DNA of 11,920 bases, taken from positions 1-11,920 of the forward strand of contig JBJXGP010000303.1 in assembly GCA_046160425.1 (NCBI GenBank), written 5' to 3'. The stretch comes from JAQCEJ01 sp046160425 (GTDB taxonomy: Bacteria > Planctomycetota > Planctomycetia > Planctomycetales > Planctomycetaceae). This document shows positions 1 through 7,613 of the stretch, piece after piece. The notes below the pieces were generated by a model. That model saw nothing but the letters and a program-made list of their open reading frames with translations, ran no database searches and was not told the origin of the DNA. The position numbers and the translations under genes are program-made. Position 1 is the stretch's first letter. Every line of letters begins with the position of its first letter.

Positions 1-71
1 CGGAGGGAACCGACCTGAAATCCAACCTTCTCCACTTTAGGAACGCTCGCTTGTAAAGTCTTTTCCTTTGA
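1..71. other. unassigned window edge upstream of truncated adaptor
   Basis: No forward frame here continues the adaptor reading frame, which has stops at 54-56 (taa) and 69-71 (tga). The other two forward frames give no adaptor-like sequence and are also interrupted (tga at 16-18, tag at 38-40). The minus strand is open across the whole stretch and reads plausibly, for example KISKEKTLQASVPKVEKVG. It could be the edge of a gene transcribed leftward, or the result of an inversion or a contig-end chimera. The stretch is too short to identify. Confidence 0.4.
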
Positions 72-599
72 AATCTTGCCATCGGACAGCAGGTCGATTT
101 GCGCATCGAATCGATCCCCAATCCCCGCAGCGTTCAGGTCACGCGCATCAGTCCCGCGCTCAATCCGTCGAATCGTTCGTTGTTGTTCGAGGCGGAAGTC
201 GACAATCACGATCACAATTTGCGGGCCGGACTTTTTGCCGAAGCGGACGTATTCGTCGATCCTCAGGCGCAGGCCCTGGTCGTGCCTCGATCGTCAATCA
301 TCGAGTTCGCCGGAGCGGAAAAAGTCTGGAAGGTCGTCGATGGATTGGTCACCGAGCAAACCGTCATTACCGGTACGCGGCGCGAGCAGGGGATCGAAAT
401 TCTCAGCGGCCTCGTGGCGGGCGATCTCATTCTGATCGACGGCAGCAAGGGACGAGTGGCAAAGATCGATCCCGCGTCGATGATCGACCATGCAAATTCG
501 ACCGACAAGATCGATTCGCCGGCGAAACCCGCAGAAACGCCGACCGTCGAAAAAGAACCCTCGAAGGAGACGGCCCCCACGCCGGTGGCGTCGGAGTGA
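72..599 (+). CDS. RND efflux periplasmic adaptor (membrane fusion protein), C-terminal part only
   Basis: This is the C-terminal portion of a HlyD/AcrA-type adaptor, which links an inner-membrane RND pump to an outer-membrane channel in the periplasm. The visible part begins in the beta-barrel domain (LAIGQQVDLRI, then RISPALNPSNRSLLFEAEV, a typical barrel signature). It continues through the membrane-proximal domain (LRAGLFAEADV, ALVVPRSSII, VWKVVDGLVTEQTVITG, GLVAGDLILIDGS) and ends in a Pro/Glu/Thr-rich tail. The N-terminal membrane anchor, lipoyl domain and alpha-hairpin are absent. The frame is open only from 72, and the first usable start would be TTG at 99 (166 aa), in the middle of the barrel domain, so that is not a credible true start. 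The permease follows after 41 nt, as expected for an adaptor-pump operon. Family assignment is firm. Whether this is a broken gene or an edge artefact is not resolved. Confidence 0.8.
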   Translation, partial: NLAIGQQVDLRIESIPNPRSVQVTRISPALNPSNRSLLFEAEVDNHDHNLRAGLFAEADVFVDPQAQALVVPRSSIIEFAGAEKVWKVVDGLVTEQTVITGTRREQGIEILSGLVAGDLILIDGSKGRVAKIDPASMIDHANSTDKIDSPAKPAETPTVEKEPSKETAPTPVASE

Positions 600-640
600 T
601 TGTCTGATTCAATTGCATCCCTGACGGAGAATTGTAAACC

Positions 641-3600
641 GTGTACTGGCTCGCTGAAATCTGCGTCAAGCGCCCGGTGTTCGCTCTGATGCTCATTGTG
701 GCACTCGTCGTGGCGGGGATCGCCGCTTTCCCGACGTTGGGGGTCGATCGCTTTCCTAATATGGACATGCCGGCAATTTTCGTCCGCACGAATTATCCCG
801 GCGCAGCAGCGGCGGAAGTCGAATCGGAGGTCAGTTCGGTTCTCGAAGACGCAGTCGCCACGGTTTCGGGAATCGAAGAGCTGAGATCGATTTCCCGCGA
901 CGGCCAGTCGATGCTATTGATCACGTTTCGACTCGATCGCAATATCGATGCCGCCTCGCAGGACGTGCGCGACGTGGTCTCGAGCGTTGTAAACCGCTTG
1001 CCGCGCGGCATCGATCCCCCCGTCGTTCAGAAGCAGGATCTCGACTCCTCGCCGATTCTATCGCTGGCGGTCTCGGGACCGCATTCGCCGCGGGAATTGT
1101 ACGTTCTCGCCGAACGCTACGTAAAAAACGTCATCGAATCGTCACAGGGGGTGGGCGGAGTTTACATCGCCGGAGCAGCCGACCGTGCTGTGCAGATCAA
1201 CATCGATGCGCGCCGACTCGCCGCCCATCAACTCTCGATCCTGCAAGTCCGCGAGGCCTTGGTGAATCAGAATGCCGAAGTCCCCGGCGGACGTATGGAA
1301 CAAGGACTCCGCGAACGATCGCTGCGCACGTTGGGCCGAGTCGATCACTCGCGTGATTTCCCCGATCTCGTCGTCTCGACCGTCGATGGCACGGCGATCC
1401 GGCTAAGCGATCTGGGTGAAGTGCGAGACGCCACGAAAGATGTTCGCACGCTGGCGCGTCTGAACGGCAAGCCGGCGGTGATTCTGCAAGTGCAGCGGCA
1501 GTCCGGCGAGAATACGGTCGCCGTCATTGAGGGAGTCAAGAAACGACTTCCCCGCTGCCGTGACCTGCTGCCCGATGACGTCGAGATTGCCATCATTCAG
1601 GATCAATCGCGGTACATCGTCTCCGCATTGCACGAGATCGAAAGCCACCTGATCTCCGGGAGTATCCTCGCGTCGATCACCGTTTTGATTTTCATGCGGT
1701 CCTGGCGATCGACGTTGATCGCTGCCGTCGCCATCCCCGCGTCGATCATTGCTACGTTCGCTTTTATGCGCTGGTTCGATTTCACGCTCAACAACGTGAC
1801 AATGCTGGCACTCGTGTTAATGGTGGGCGTCGTCATCGATGATGCGATCGTCGTCCTCGAAAACGTCTTTCACTGCATCGAAGAAAAAGGGATGGATCCC
1901 GTGCAAGCCTCAATCGACGGGACAAAAGAAATCGGACTCGCCGTCCTCGCCACGACCCTTTCGCTGGTCATCGTCTTTCTGCCGGTGTCGTTTCTCTCGA
2001 GCGTCACGGGCCGAATGTTGTTTCAGTTCGGCATCACCGCGACGGTCGCCATTCTCGTGTCGATGTTTGTGAGCTTCACGCTGACGCCGATGATGTGCAG
2101 CAAACTGCTGAAAAAAGGGATCTTCACCGGGTCAGCCGACTCTTCAAAACATCAACCCGCTTCACGCCGCGGGTTTTACCGCGTCACGGAATCGGCCTAT
2201 CTATGGATGCTCGAACAATCGATGCGGCACCGCTGGCTGGTCCTGATTCTGTCGCTCGCGGTCATTTCCTCCAACGTCCCGCTGTACGGCCTCGTGAAGC
2301 AGGATTACATTCCGCTCAATGTCGATGAATCCGAATTCGAAGTCCAAGTAGAGGCAAAACAAGGCGCCAACCTGAGGGCCATGCGCGACGCCGTCGACGC
2401 CGTCGAAGCCCAACTGCGCGAGATCGCAGGGATCGAAACCGTGATGACGACGATCGGCACGCGCGGATTCGGCGACGTCAATCAGGCCGGATTTTTCATT
2501 CGTCTTGAGGACAGCAAGACGCGCACATTTTCATTCGGGCGTTTGATGGAAGGTCTGTGGCACGGCGATCCCCAAGCCGCCTTTCGGGGGAATTTTACCC
2601 AGCGGGAGAAGATGGCGGAGGTCCGTAATCGGTTGAAACAGCTTCCCGATTTGCAGGTTCGCGTGCGCAATCTGACGTCGTTCCGCCAGGGGGCGCCGGT
2701 CGATATCGATTTCTCGATCACCGGCCCGAACATGGACGAATTGCTGCGATTCAGCAATCAGATTCGCGATAGAGCGAAAACGATTCCGGGGATCGTCGAC
2801 GTCTATTCCACATTGCAAATCGACAGCCCCGAATTGCTCGTGCGAATCGATCGCGATCGTGCCGCGGATCTCGGCGTCGATGTCCGCGAAATTGCCGACA
2901 CGCTTCGCGTGGCGGTGGGAGGAGACGATCGCGTCTCGCGGTATCGAGATCAAACGGTCGATGATGCCTACGACGTCGAGCTGAGGCTGATCAATGTCGA
3001 TCGCAGCGACGTGCAGTCGATCTCGCAACTGTATGTGCGCGGCAGGCCCGGCGATAAACCGAACGATGTTAATACCGTCGCATCTGGGAATGGCAACACA
3101 ATTCTCACGCCGATCAGCAACGTCGTCCGCTTCGACTACAGTCAGTCGGCATCCCGAATCGACCGATTAAACCGCCAGCGGATGGTCTCGATCCGCGCCA
3201 ATCTCGATAACGGTTATGCGCTGGGAGATCGCATCGAAGCATTGAAGCAGGCGGCGGTCGAAATCGGCATCCCTGCCGGTTTCAACGTCCAGGTTCTCGG
3301 CGGCGGTCGCGAACTCGAACGCACGCTCTCCGAATTCAGTTGGACGTTCGTCATGTCGTTCATCTTCATGTATATCGTGCTCGCGGCGCAGTATGAGCAC
3401 CTCGTCCATCCGCTGGTTATTCTGATTTCGCTCCCGCTTGCCGTCCCTTTCGGGCTGCTCAGCTTGTACTGGGGAGGCGAGACGCTGAATCTTTATTCGG
3501 CGATGGGCATTCTCGTCCTGTTCGGCGTCGTCAAGAAGGCATCGATTTTGCAGATCGATCACACCAATGTTCTGCGTGCGCAAGGGCTCAATCGGCATGA

Positions 3601-3955
3601 CGCTATCATGCAGGCCAATCGCGATCGGTTGCGTCCGATTCTCATGACGACATTGTCGTTCGTCTTCGGCTTGCTGCCGCTCTTGATCGCCACGGGGCCA
3701 GGAGCCGAGGAACGCCGGTCGATCGCCGTTCTGGCAGTCGGAGGTCAGACTCTCTCGCTACTCTTGACATTGCTGGCGATTCCCGTGCTGTATTCCTATT
3801 TCGATGATTTCGGAAACCTTGCCCTTCGACTCATCGGTTGGTGGAGGGGAACCGCGGTTCTCCCCTCGTCCCCTTCAATGACACACGTTACGGCCATTCA
3901 GGAGGCTTCAGCGGCGATATCGCTGACGGCGGCAACGGAACAGCAGCAGGCATAA
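641..3955 (+). CDS. RND-family efflux permease (AcrB/HAE type), inner membrane
   Basis: Proton-driven inner-membrane pump of the resistance-nodulation-division superfamily, 1104 aa (AcrB has 1049). Domain order is canonical: TM1 near 14-35, a periplasmic porter loop to about 335, TM2-TM6 to about 482, TM7 near 531-552, a second porter loop, and TM8-TM12 near 899-1055. The proton-relay residues are present. The TM4 motif GVVIDDAIVVLENV holds the Asp pair D400/D401, and TM10 has FGVVKKASIL with K965 in the place of AcrB K940. The hydrophilic tail after TM12 is about 50 residues, longer than usual. The GTG start at 641 (MYWLAEICVKRPVFA) matches the usual RND N-terminus and has GGAG 11 nt upstream. 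It sits 41 nt after the adaptor stop, so the two are probably cotranscribed. No outer-membrane channel gene follows, so that partner is encoded elsewhere. The substrate cannot be told from sequence; drugs, lipids or other hydrophobic compounds are all possible. Confidence 0.96.
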   Translation: MYWLAEICVKRPVFALMLIVALVVAGIAAFPTLGVDRFPNMDMPAIFVRTNYPGAAAAEVESEVSSVLEDAVATVSGIEELRSISRDGQSMLLITFRLDRNIDAASQDVRDVVSSVVNRLPRGIDPPVVQKQDLDSSPILSLAVSGPHSPRELYVLAERYVKNVIESSQGVGGVYIAGAADRAVQINIDARRLAAHQLSILQVREALVNQNAEVPGGRMEQGLRERSLRTLGRVDHSRDFPDLVVSTVDGTAIRLSDLGEVRDATKDVRTLARLNGKPAVILQVQRQSGENTVAVIEGVKKRLPRCRDLLPDDVEIAIIQDQSRYIVSALHEIESHLISGSILASITVLIFMRSWRSTLIAAVAIPASIIATFAFMRWFDFTLNNVTMLALVLMVGVVIDDAIVVLENVFHCIEEKGMDPVQASIDGTKEIGLAVLATTLSLVIVFLPVSFLSSVTGRMLFQFGITATVAILVSMFVSFTLTPMMCSKLLKKGIFTGSADSSKHQPASRRGFYRVTESAYLWMLEQSMRHRWLVLILSLAVISSNVPLYGLVKQDYIPLNVDESEFEVQVEAKQGANLRAMRDAVDAVEAQLREIAGIETVMTTIGTRGFGDVNQAGFFIRLEDSKTRTFSFGRLMEGLWHGDPQAAFRGNFTQREKMAEVRNRLKQLPDLQVRVRNLTSFRQGAPVDIDFSITGPNMDELLRFSNQIRDRAKTIPGIVDVYSTLQIDSPELLVRIDRDRAADLGVDVREIADTLRVAVGGDDRVSRYRDQTVDDAYDVELRLINVDRSDVQSISQLYVRGRPGDKPNDVNTVASGNGNTILTPISNVVRFDYSQSASRIDRLNRQRMVSIRANLDNGYALGDRIEALKQAAVEIGIPAGFNVQVLGGGRELERTLSEFSWTFVMSFIFMYIVLAAQYEHLVHPLVILISLPLAVPFGLLSLYWGGETLNLYSAMGILVLFGVVKKASILQIDHTNVLRAQGLNRHDAIMQANRDRLRPILMTTLSFVFGLLPLLIATGPGAEERRSIAVLAVGGQTLSLLLTLLAIPVLYSYFDDFGNLALRLIGWWRGTAVLPSSPSMTHVTAIQEASAAISLTAATEQQQA

Positions 3956-4020
3956 CCATTCGCCAATCATTCGAGCAACTTGTTGCCAGGCATCGAATCG
4001 AAGGCCGTGTGCTCGATACG

Positions 4021-4743
4021 TTACGCTTCAACCATCGCAGTCTCTGTCTGCCAACTGCTCACTTCCGAAAGTCCCTCGACGGCGGCGGCGATTTGTGATA
4101 CGAGTTCTTCGGCTCGAGACGCGGGAGCTCCGGTGAACTTCGCCAGATGAATCATCGTCACCAGTTCCCGCACCCACGCGAGCGTCCCCATCAAATCATC
4201 GTGCATTCGCCGGCGGACTTGATAAAGCTTAGCAATATTCTCGCGGCGGGACTGCTCACTTTGCGAAGCGCGATACGGTTTCCCCTGCTCGTTCGATTGC
4301 ACATCATCGGCCGCTCGATGTCCTGATTCGTCGCAACGCATGTAATCGGGATGCGTCAACAATCGGTCTAGTTCCCTGATCCGTTCGGCCTGCATTCGCC
4401 AAGCCGAGCGGAGCTCGCCGAATCGACTCTCTTCGTGTGCCAGCACACCTTCTGCCCAACCGTCAAGGCTGCTGACCGCTTCCGCCAACTCCGCTTCGAC
4501 TTGATTAATGGCGACAGAAATGTCGTCGAGCGGCGACGCCGTTGAGGATTCCGACTCAATGGTTTCTCCTGTTTGACTTTGTCTGGACAGCAAAATCGGG
4601 AGATACATCGGCCAGAACAGCCATGCCGACAACAAGCGGTACGCGCATTCCCACTTCGATCGCGTCTCGGCGCTGAGGAACGTCGCCGTGGCAACGCTGG
4701 CTCCAATCACCAGATAAAACACGATGGTTTGCGACAATCCCAT
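4021..4743 (-). CDS. membrane-anchored coiled-coil protein, last gene of PspA cluster
   Basis: I do not recognise a family. The protein (240 aa from the chosen start) has two N-terminal hydrophobic helices at about 5-25 and 33-52, the second ending PMYLPILLSR. A long charged, helix-prone region follows with coiled-coil character (EVEAELAEAV-like heptads near 85-130 and RRENIAKLYQVRRRMHDD near 190). The layout suggests a small membrane anchor with a cytoplasmic helical domain, which could dock on PspA; that is inference. ATG at 4743 (MGLSQTIVFY) is preferred to an in-frame GTG at 4761 because GGGGAG lies 7 nt before the ATG, between the two candidates. It is the last of four closely spaced minus-strand genes, 58 nt after pspA, and converges on the RND permease with a 65-nt gap. 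No clear terminator hairpin is visible in that gap. Confidence 0.8.
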   Translation of the reverse strand: MGLSQTIVFYLVIGASVATATFLSAETRSKWECAYRLLSAWLFWPMYLPILLSRQSQTGETIESESSTASPLDDISVAINQVEAELAEAVSSLDGWAEGVLAHEESRFGELRSAWRMQAERIRELDRLLTHPDYMRCDESGHRAADDVQSNEQGKPYRASQSEQSRRENIAKLYQVRRRMHDDLMGTLAWVRELVTMIHLAKFTGAPASRAEELVSQIAAAVEGLSEVSSWQTETAMVEA

Positions 4744-4801
4744 GATGATACTCCCCGTCACGATTTCTTGTCATTTGCCTTTCAAGAGCAAGCCGATTCA
4801 T

Positions 4802-5467
4802 TCAATGCGATGCCAGGAGGGATTTCTTGATCGCGATCAGTTCCGCATCGATTTCCAGTGTGTGCTCTGCTGATGAGCCGCTCGGCCATTGGTCTCCGCT
4901 CAGTTCAAGCCTGGAGTCGGCTTCCGCTTCGGCGAGTTCGAGCGATTCACTAACGCGGTCGAATCTGCCAAATGCCGATTGCGCGGCGCCAATCGATGAC
5001 AAATCGGCGACGAAGGTCTTTCGTGCGGCGACGACGCGATTTCTCGCCGACAATGTTGCAGCCTTTCGCTGCGCTTCAGCGAGACGAACCCGCATGGCTT
5101 CGATCTGCCGGCGCAGTTTGCGGGCCGTATCCTCTGTCACTGTGTGCTGATCCTGTAACGCACATGTCATTTTTTCGCTTTCCAGTCGGCGGACGATCGC
5201 GTGCCTGGCGGCATCGTCGTCGTTTTCTTGGACGGCCGATTCCGCACGTTGCTTCCAGGATTCGGCCTGCGTTTGCCAGTTTTCCAATTGCTTTGCCAGT
5301 CGTTTCTCATTCGCCATAACCCTGGCGGCGCCATCGAGGACCGCGGCGAGAGCCCCCTCCATTTCGCGGATCGCCTGCCGCAGCATTTTTTCCGGGTCTT
5401 CGAATCCGTCGATCAATTCGTTCAGATTCGCAGAGATGATGTCATTGACTCGTTTGAACAATCCCAT
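4802..5467 (-). CDS. pspA: PspA/IM30 family envelope-stress protein
   Basis: Phage-shock protein A homologue, 221 aa, almost the same length as E. coli PspA (222). The N-terminus MGLFKRVNDIISANLNELI followed by FEDPEKMLRQAIREME is diagnostic: an amphipathic membrane-binding helix, then the conserved EDP and helical segment. The rest is long charged helices, as in the PspA/Vipp1 coiled-coil hairpin. Family members are peripheral inner-membrane proteins that form ESCRT-III-like assemblies and limit proton leakage from damaged membranes. The start is supported by AAGGAG 8-9 nt upstream. It is third in a four-gene cluster with three membrane proteins. No PspB, PspC or PspF is visible, so its control differs from the E. 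coli system. The C-terminal 30 residues are less typical. Confidence 0.95.
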   Translation of the reverse strand: MGLFKRVNDIISANLNELIDGFEDPEKMLRQAIREMEGALAAVLDGAARVMANEKRLAKQLENWQTQAESWKQRAESAVQENDDDAARHAIVRRLESEKMTCALQDQHTVTEDTARKLRRQIEAMRVRLAEAQRKAATLSARNRVVAARKTFVADLSSIGAAQSAFGRFDRVSESLELAEAEADSRLELSGDQWPSGSSAEHTLEIDAELIAIKKSLLASH

Positions 5468-5542
5468 GATGGAAGCTCCTTTGTCAATTCAGAATGTTTG
5501 TTGCTATCAGTGAAAACAATCAGTGGTATCTTGGACGTAATG

Positions 5543-6469
5543 TCATGTCCCCAGCGCCTGCCACAACGTGAAAATCATCACGGGCATAATCGCCATGTAG
5601 CATACGGACCACGACAGCACCAATCGCCTCAAAAAGCAGGCGCGGCGATCGCGGCGTACTTCGGGAAGCGTGTCGCACAATCCGGAAAATCCGGCGTACA
5701 TCGACTTGATGCCCCACACGCCCGAAAAGAAGGGCAATACCAGTCCCAATATGAGCGTGGTCTGCATCAACGACGGCGTCGCACCAAAGATCACCATCCC
5801 CATGCTGATCGCCGCATAAACAGGTAAAATCCCGATCAAAGCCACGGCGGACGTCGCCTTGCATTTGAGCGCATGAATCGTGACATCGAGCATCGACATC
5901 TTGATCCCCGCCAGCAGACCATAAAAGTATAGGCTCGGCAAACAGACGCCCGTTGCCGCGATCAGGCCGATGCTGTAGGCGAGGATCATTTTTATCGCGG
6001 AACCATTCCACCACGGGTTGGGTGCTGCGCCGCCGGCATCTGCTGGCGCCTGCATTTGCAGTTCTGGGAAAGCGATAAGACGCGGCTCGTTGCCGTCCAA
6101 ATAGTCTTTGACCGCCGTTAAGTGGGGCCAGGTTCCCGACGACGACAAGACCAAAGACATGCAGATGCCGAAAAATGTAAACCCGATCAACGAGATAGCC
6201 AGTAGCCTGGGAATCAACTCGGCCGTGAGTTCGGAATGCCGAATGACGCCGTGCAACCGATCGCGGTTTTTCAAAATCATCTCGACAAGTCCGAGCGTGC
6301 GGACATCGCCTGGTTTGACATCGAGAGTCGATCCAACGACTTCCAAGTCGTCAAGCGGCTCGCACGTTTCGTCATCGACCCGATCCAAGAGTGCGGCGCC
6401 AGGCATTCGCTGAGCTGAAGTTTTGTTGTGGATACTTTCCATCGCATCAATGAATTGGACGGCTTTCAT
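5543..6469 (-). CDS. five-helix membrane protein of PspA cluster (longer paralogue)
   Basis: I do not recognise a named family. The protein has 308 aa. A hydrophilic, acidic N-terminal domain (about 1-85) is followed by predicted helices at about 88-108, 160-187, 204-229, 236-260 and 282-304, and a 50-residue Ala/Pro-rich loop separates helices 1 and 2. Helices 1-3 resemble those of the upstream 198-aa protein: TFFGICMSLVLSSSG matches TTYGMTMGILGSTST, and GVCLPSLYFYGLLAG matches AIPLPALYILNSMSG. The order and spacing of all five helices also agree. A distant likeness to Yip1-type multi-helix proteins is possible but not shown. The ATG has AAGGA 8 nt upstream. Gaps are 59 nt from the preceding gene and 75 nt to pspA, which supports cotranscription. 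A role as a membrane partner of PspA is inferred from context only. Confidence 0.82.
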   Translation of the reverse strand: MKAVQFIDAMESIHNKTSAQRMPGAALLDRVDDETCEPLDDLEVVGSTLDVKPGDVRTLGLVEMILKNRDRLHGVIRHSELTAELIPRLLAISLIGFTFFGICMSLVLSSSGTWPHLTAVKDYLDGNEPRLIAFPELQMQAPADAGGAAPNPWWNGSAIKMILAYSIGLIAATGVCLPSLYFYGLLAGIKMSMLDVTIHALKCKATSAVALIGILPVYAAISMGMVIFGATPSLMQTTLILGLVLPFFSGVWGIKSMYAGFSGLCDTLPEVRRDRRACFLRRLVLSWSVCYMAIMPVMIFTLWQALGT

Positions 6470-6528
6470 GGTTTAATCCTTTTGTCGATTGAGAAGTGGA
6501 TTTTCGATGTTGTGTTCTTGGCGTATTT

Positions 6529-7125
6529 TTATGCGGCGAATCTAAACAGCCCGAAGAAATAGAAGAGTTCAATGCCGATCGAACCGACCAGCAACAGCCA
6601 CCAGACCGGCGTCGTATCGCGATGCGGTTCGAGTTTTTGCATGACGCGGCGGAAGACGTCGGTCATCGAAATCCCGACGCCGGCAAAAACCAGCAGATTC
6701 AGCCACAACACGAAGCCCGCATGTGGAATCGCCACCGTCAAAAACCAGTTGATCGGTATGGATGCGATCATCGCCAATCCGCCCCAACTCACCGTCACCA
6801 AAGCGGCGAGCAGTGTACTGCTGGGCGATAGCCGCGAACCCGACATGCTGTTCAGAATGTAAAGCGCGGGGAGCGGAATGGCCCATGCCAGTCCCGCACC
6901 GGCAGTGCAAGCGAACGACTTATAGAAGACCGTCGAGGTGCTGCCGAGAATTCCCATCGTCATGCCATACGTCGTCGTTCCCAGTATCGCCGTTGCAATG
7001 AGCGAACCCCAGACCCACCAACGATATTCGACCTCGCCGTTATTCCAGCGGAGGGCAAACAGTTCTGGATCGCGTAGCGCCAACCCGACGTGTGAAATTC
7101 CCGATTTCAATTGTGCGTGATTCAT
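6529..7125 (-). CDS. five-helix membrane protein, first gene of PspA cluster
   Basis: A 198-aa integral membrane protein with no family I can name. After a short amphipathic N-terminus (about 1-33), helices are predicted at about 36-60, 68-93, 103-130, 136-153 and 173-195. The pattern LPALY at the end of helix 2 and the small-residue-rich helix 1 correspond to the 308-aa neighbour, so the two are probably old tandem duplicates. This one lacks the neighbour's 85-residue N-terminal domain and its long first loop. The start ATG at 7125 has a good ribosome-binding site (AGGGAG, 7 nt upstream). It is the first gene of the leftward cluster, so the promoter must lie between 7126 and about 7281. I found no convincing sigma-70 or sigma-54 box there. 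Confidence 0.82.
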   Translation of the reverse strand: MNHAQLKSGISHVGLALRDPELFALRWNNGEVEYRWWVWGSLIATAILGTTTYGMTMGILGSTSTVFYKSFACTAGAGLAWAIPLPALYILNSMSGSRLSPSSTLLAALVTVSWGGLAMIASIPINWFLTVAIPHAGFVLWLNLLVFAGVGISMTDVFRRVMQKLEPHRDTTPVWWLLLVGSIGIELFYFFGLFRFAA

Positions 7126-7250
7126 GGTTTTCTCCCTGAAAGTGCTGTTTCAACCCAGGGAGATAACCGCGAATCGAATGCGGCCTTAACGGGGATTTTT
7201 GGGAATTCTTCGCGGCAGGCAAACCAGCGGCAAAAAGATAGTCCACTTGC

Positions 7251-7272
7251 ATTAACGGCAAAATAACGGCAA
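7251..7272. repeat. 11-bp tandem direct repeat in divergent regulatory region
   Basis: Two head-to-tail 11-mers, ATTAACGGCAA (7251-7261) and AATAACGGCAA (7262-7272), differ at one base. The period of 11 is close to one helical turn, so a protein would meet both copies on the same DNA face. The repeat lies 9 bp before the ATG of the small winged-helix gene and about 126 bp before the first gene of the PspA cluster on the other strand. A shorter relative, CTTAACGGGGA, is at 7185-7195. An operator is a reasonable reading, but it is inferred from position and period only. Confidence 0.55.
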
Positions 7273-7281
7273 TGGTGCTTC

Positions 7282-7494
7282 ATGCGGAAGTGCCGAAACG
7301 GGCAAGTACTGGAGTTATTCCGCCACAGCGAAACCATCACCAGCCGGGATGTCGAACGCCTCTTTACGATCGCCCAGCGCACCGCCCGCCATCTCAAGCG
7401 GCAATGGGTAAATGCCGGTTTCGTGCGTATCGCCGAACCTGCAAAGAAGAGCCGGAAATACACCCTGGCGGAGGAATTTCGGGTGCTGCATTAA
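7282..7494 (+). CDS. small winged-helix DNA-binding protein
   Basis: A 70-aa protein that is nearly all one winged-helix domain. Helix 1 is at about 7-15 (GQVLELFRH), helix 2 at 20-27 (TSRDVERL), and the recognition helix at 30-44 (IAQRTARHLKRQWVN). Then comes AGFVRI and a basic wing (KKSRKYTLAEEF). The pattern 'S/T-R-x-V, RTA-R-x-L, AGF-V-R' resembles stand-alone wHTH regulators and the C-terminal wHTH of Fic-family proteins. ATG at 7282 is the only start that keeps the domain whole; the frame is closed at 7264-7266 and there is no clear Shine-Dalgarno site. It is divergent from the PspA cluster and sits between copies of the same repeat. It may be a local regulator or the remnant of a larger protein. 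Its stop codon lies inside a repeat copy. Confidence 0.65.
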   Translation: MRKCRNGQVLELFRHSETITSRDVERLFTIAQRTARHLKRQWVNAGFVRIAEPAKKSRKYTLAEEFRVLH

Positions 7495-7500
7495 CGGGAA
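7487..7500. repeat. third copy of the ATTAACGG repeat at the winged-helix stop codon
   Basis: TGCATTAACGGGAA here matches TGCATTAACGGCAA at 7248-7261 in 13 of 14 positions. The two copies are in the same orientation with starts 239 bp apart, and they bracket the 70-aa winged-helix gene almost exactly. They could be paired operator sites or the flanks of a small inserted segment. Confidence 0.45.
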
Positions 7501-7548
7501 ACCCGCAGGGATGACACAACCCCGAGAAAGGAATTCCCACAATTCAAC

Positions 7549-7575
7549 AAAAAACCCCCGCATATGCAGGGGTTT
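7549..7575 (-). terminator. intrinsic terminator of the tRNA-Leu unit
   Basis: On the minus strand this reads AAACCCC, a palindromic core GCATATGC, GGGGTTT, and then T6 in all. The 7-bp stem (7552-7558 with 7569-7575) continues through one mismatch (C7559/A7568) into the self-complementary core. The T-run (rc of 7549-7554) is on the minus-strand 3' side, so it terminates leftward transcription. It sits about 38 nt past the tRNA 3' end. Confidence 0.8.
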
Positions 7576-7613
7576 GTGGGAGACCTTCGCGGTACGGGTA
7601 TCCAATTCAAAAA

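Noticed and set aside
641..3955. High density of CGATCG/GATC in the RND gene as a possible special motif
   Set aside because: It follows from codon use for Ile-Asp, Asp-Arg and Ser-Ile in this genome and is spread without pattern.
7232..7248. TGG and TTGC on the minus strand resembling a sigma-54 promoter for the PspA cluster
   Set aside because: The GG-to-GC spacing is one base too long for the strict -24/-12 rule, and the core bases match poorly.
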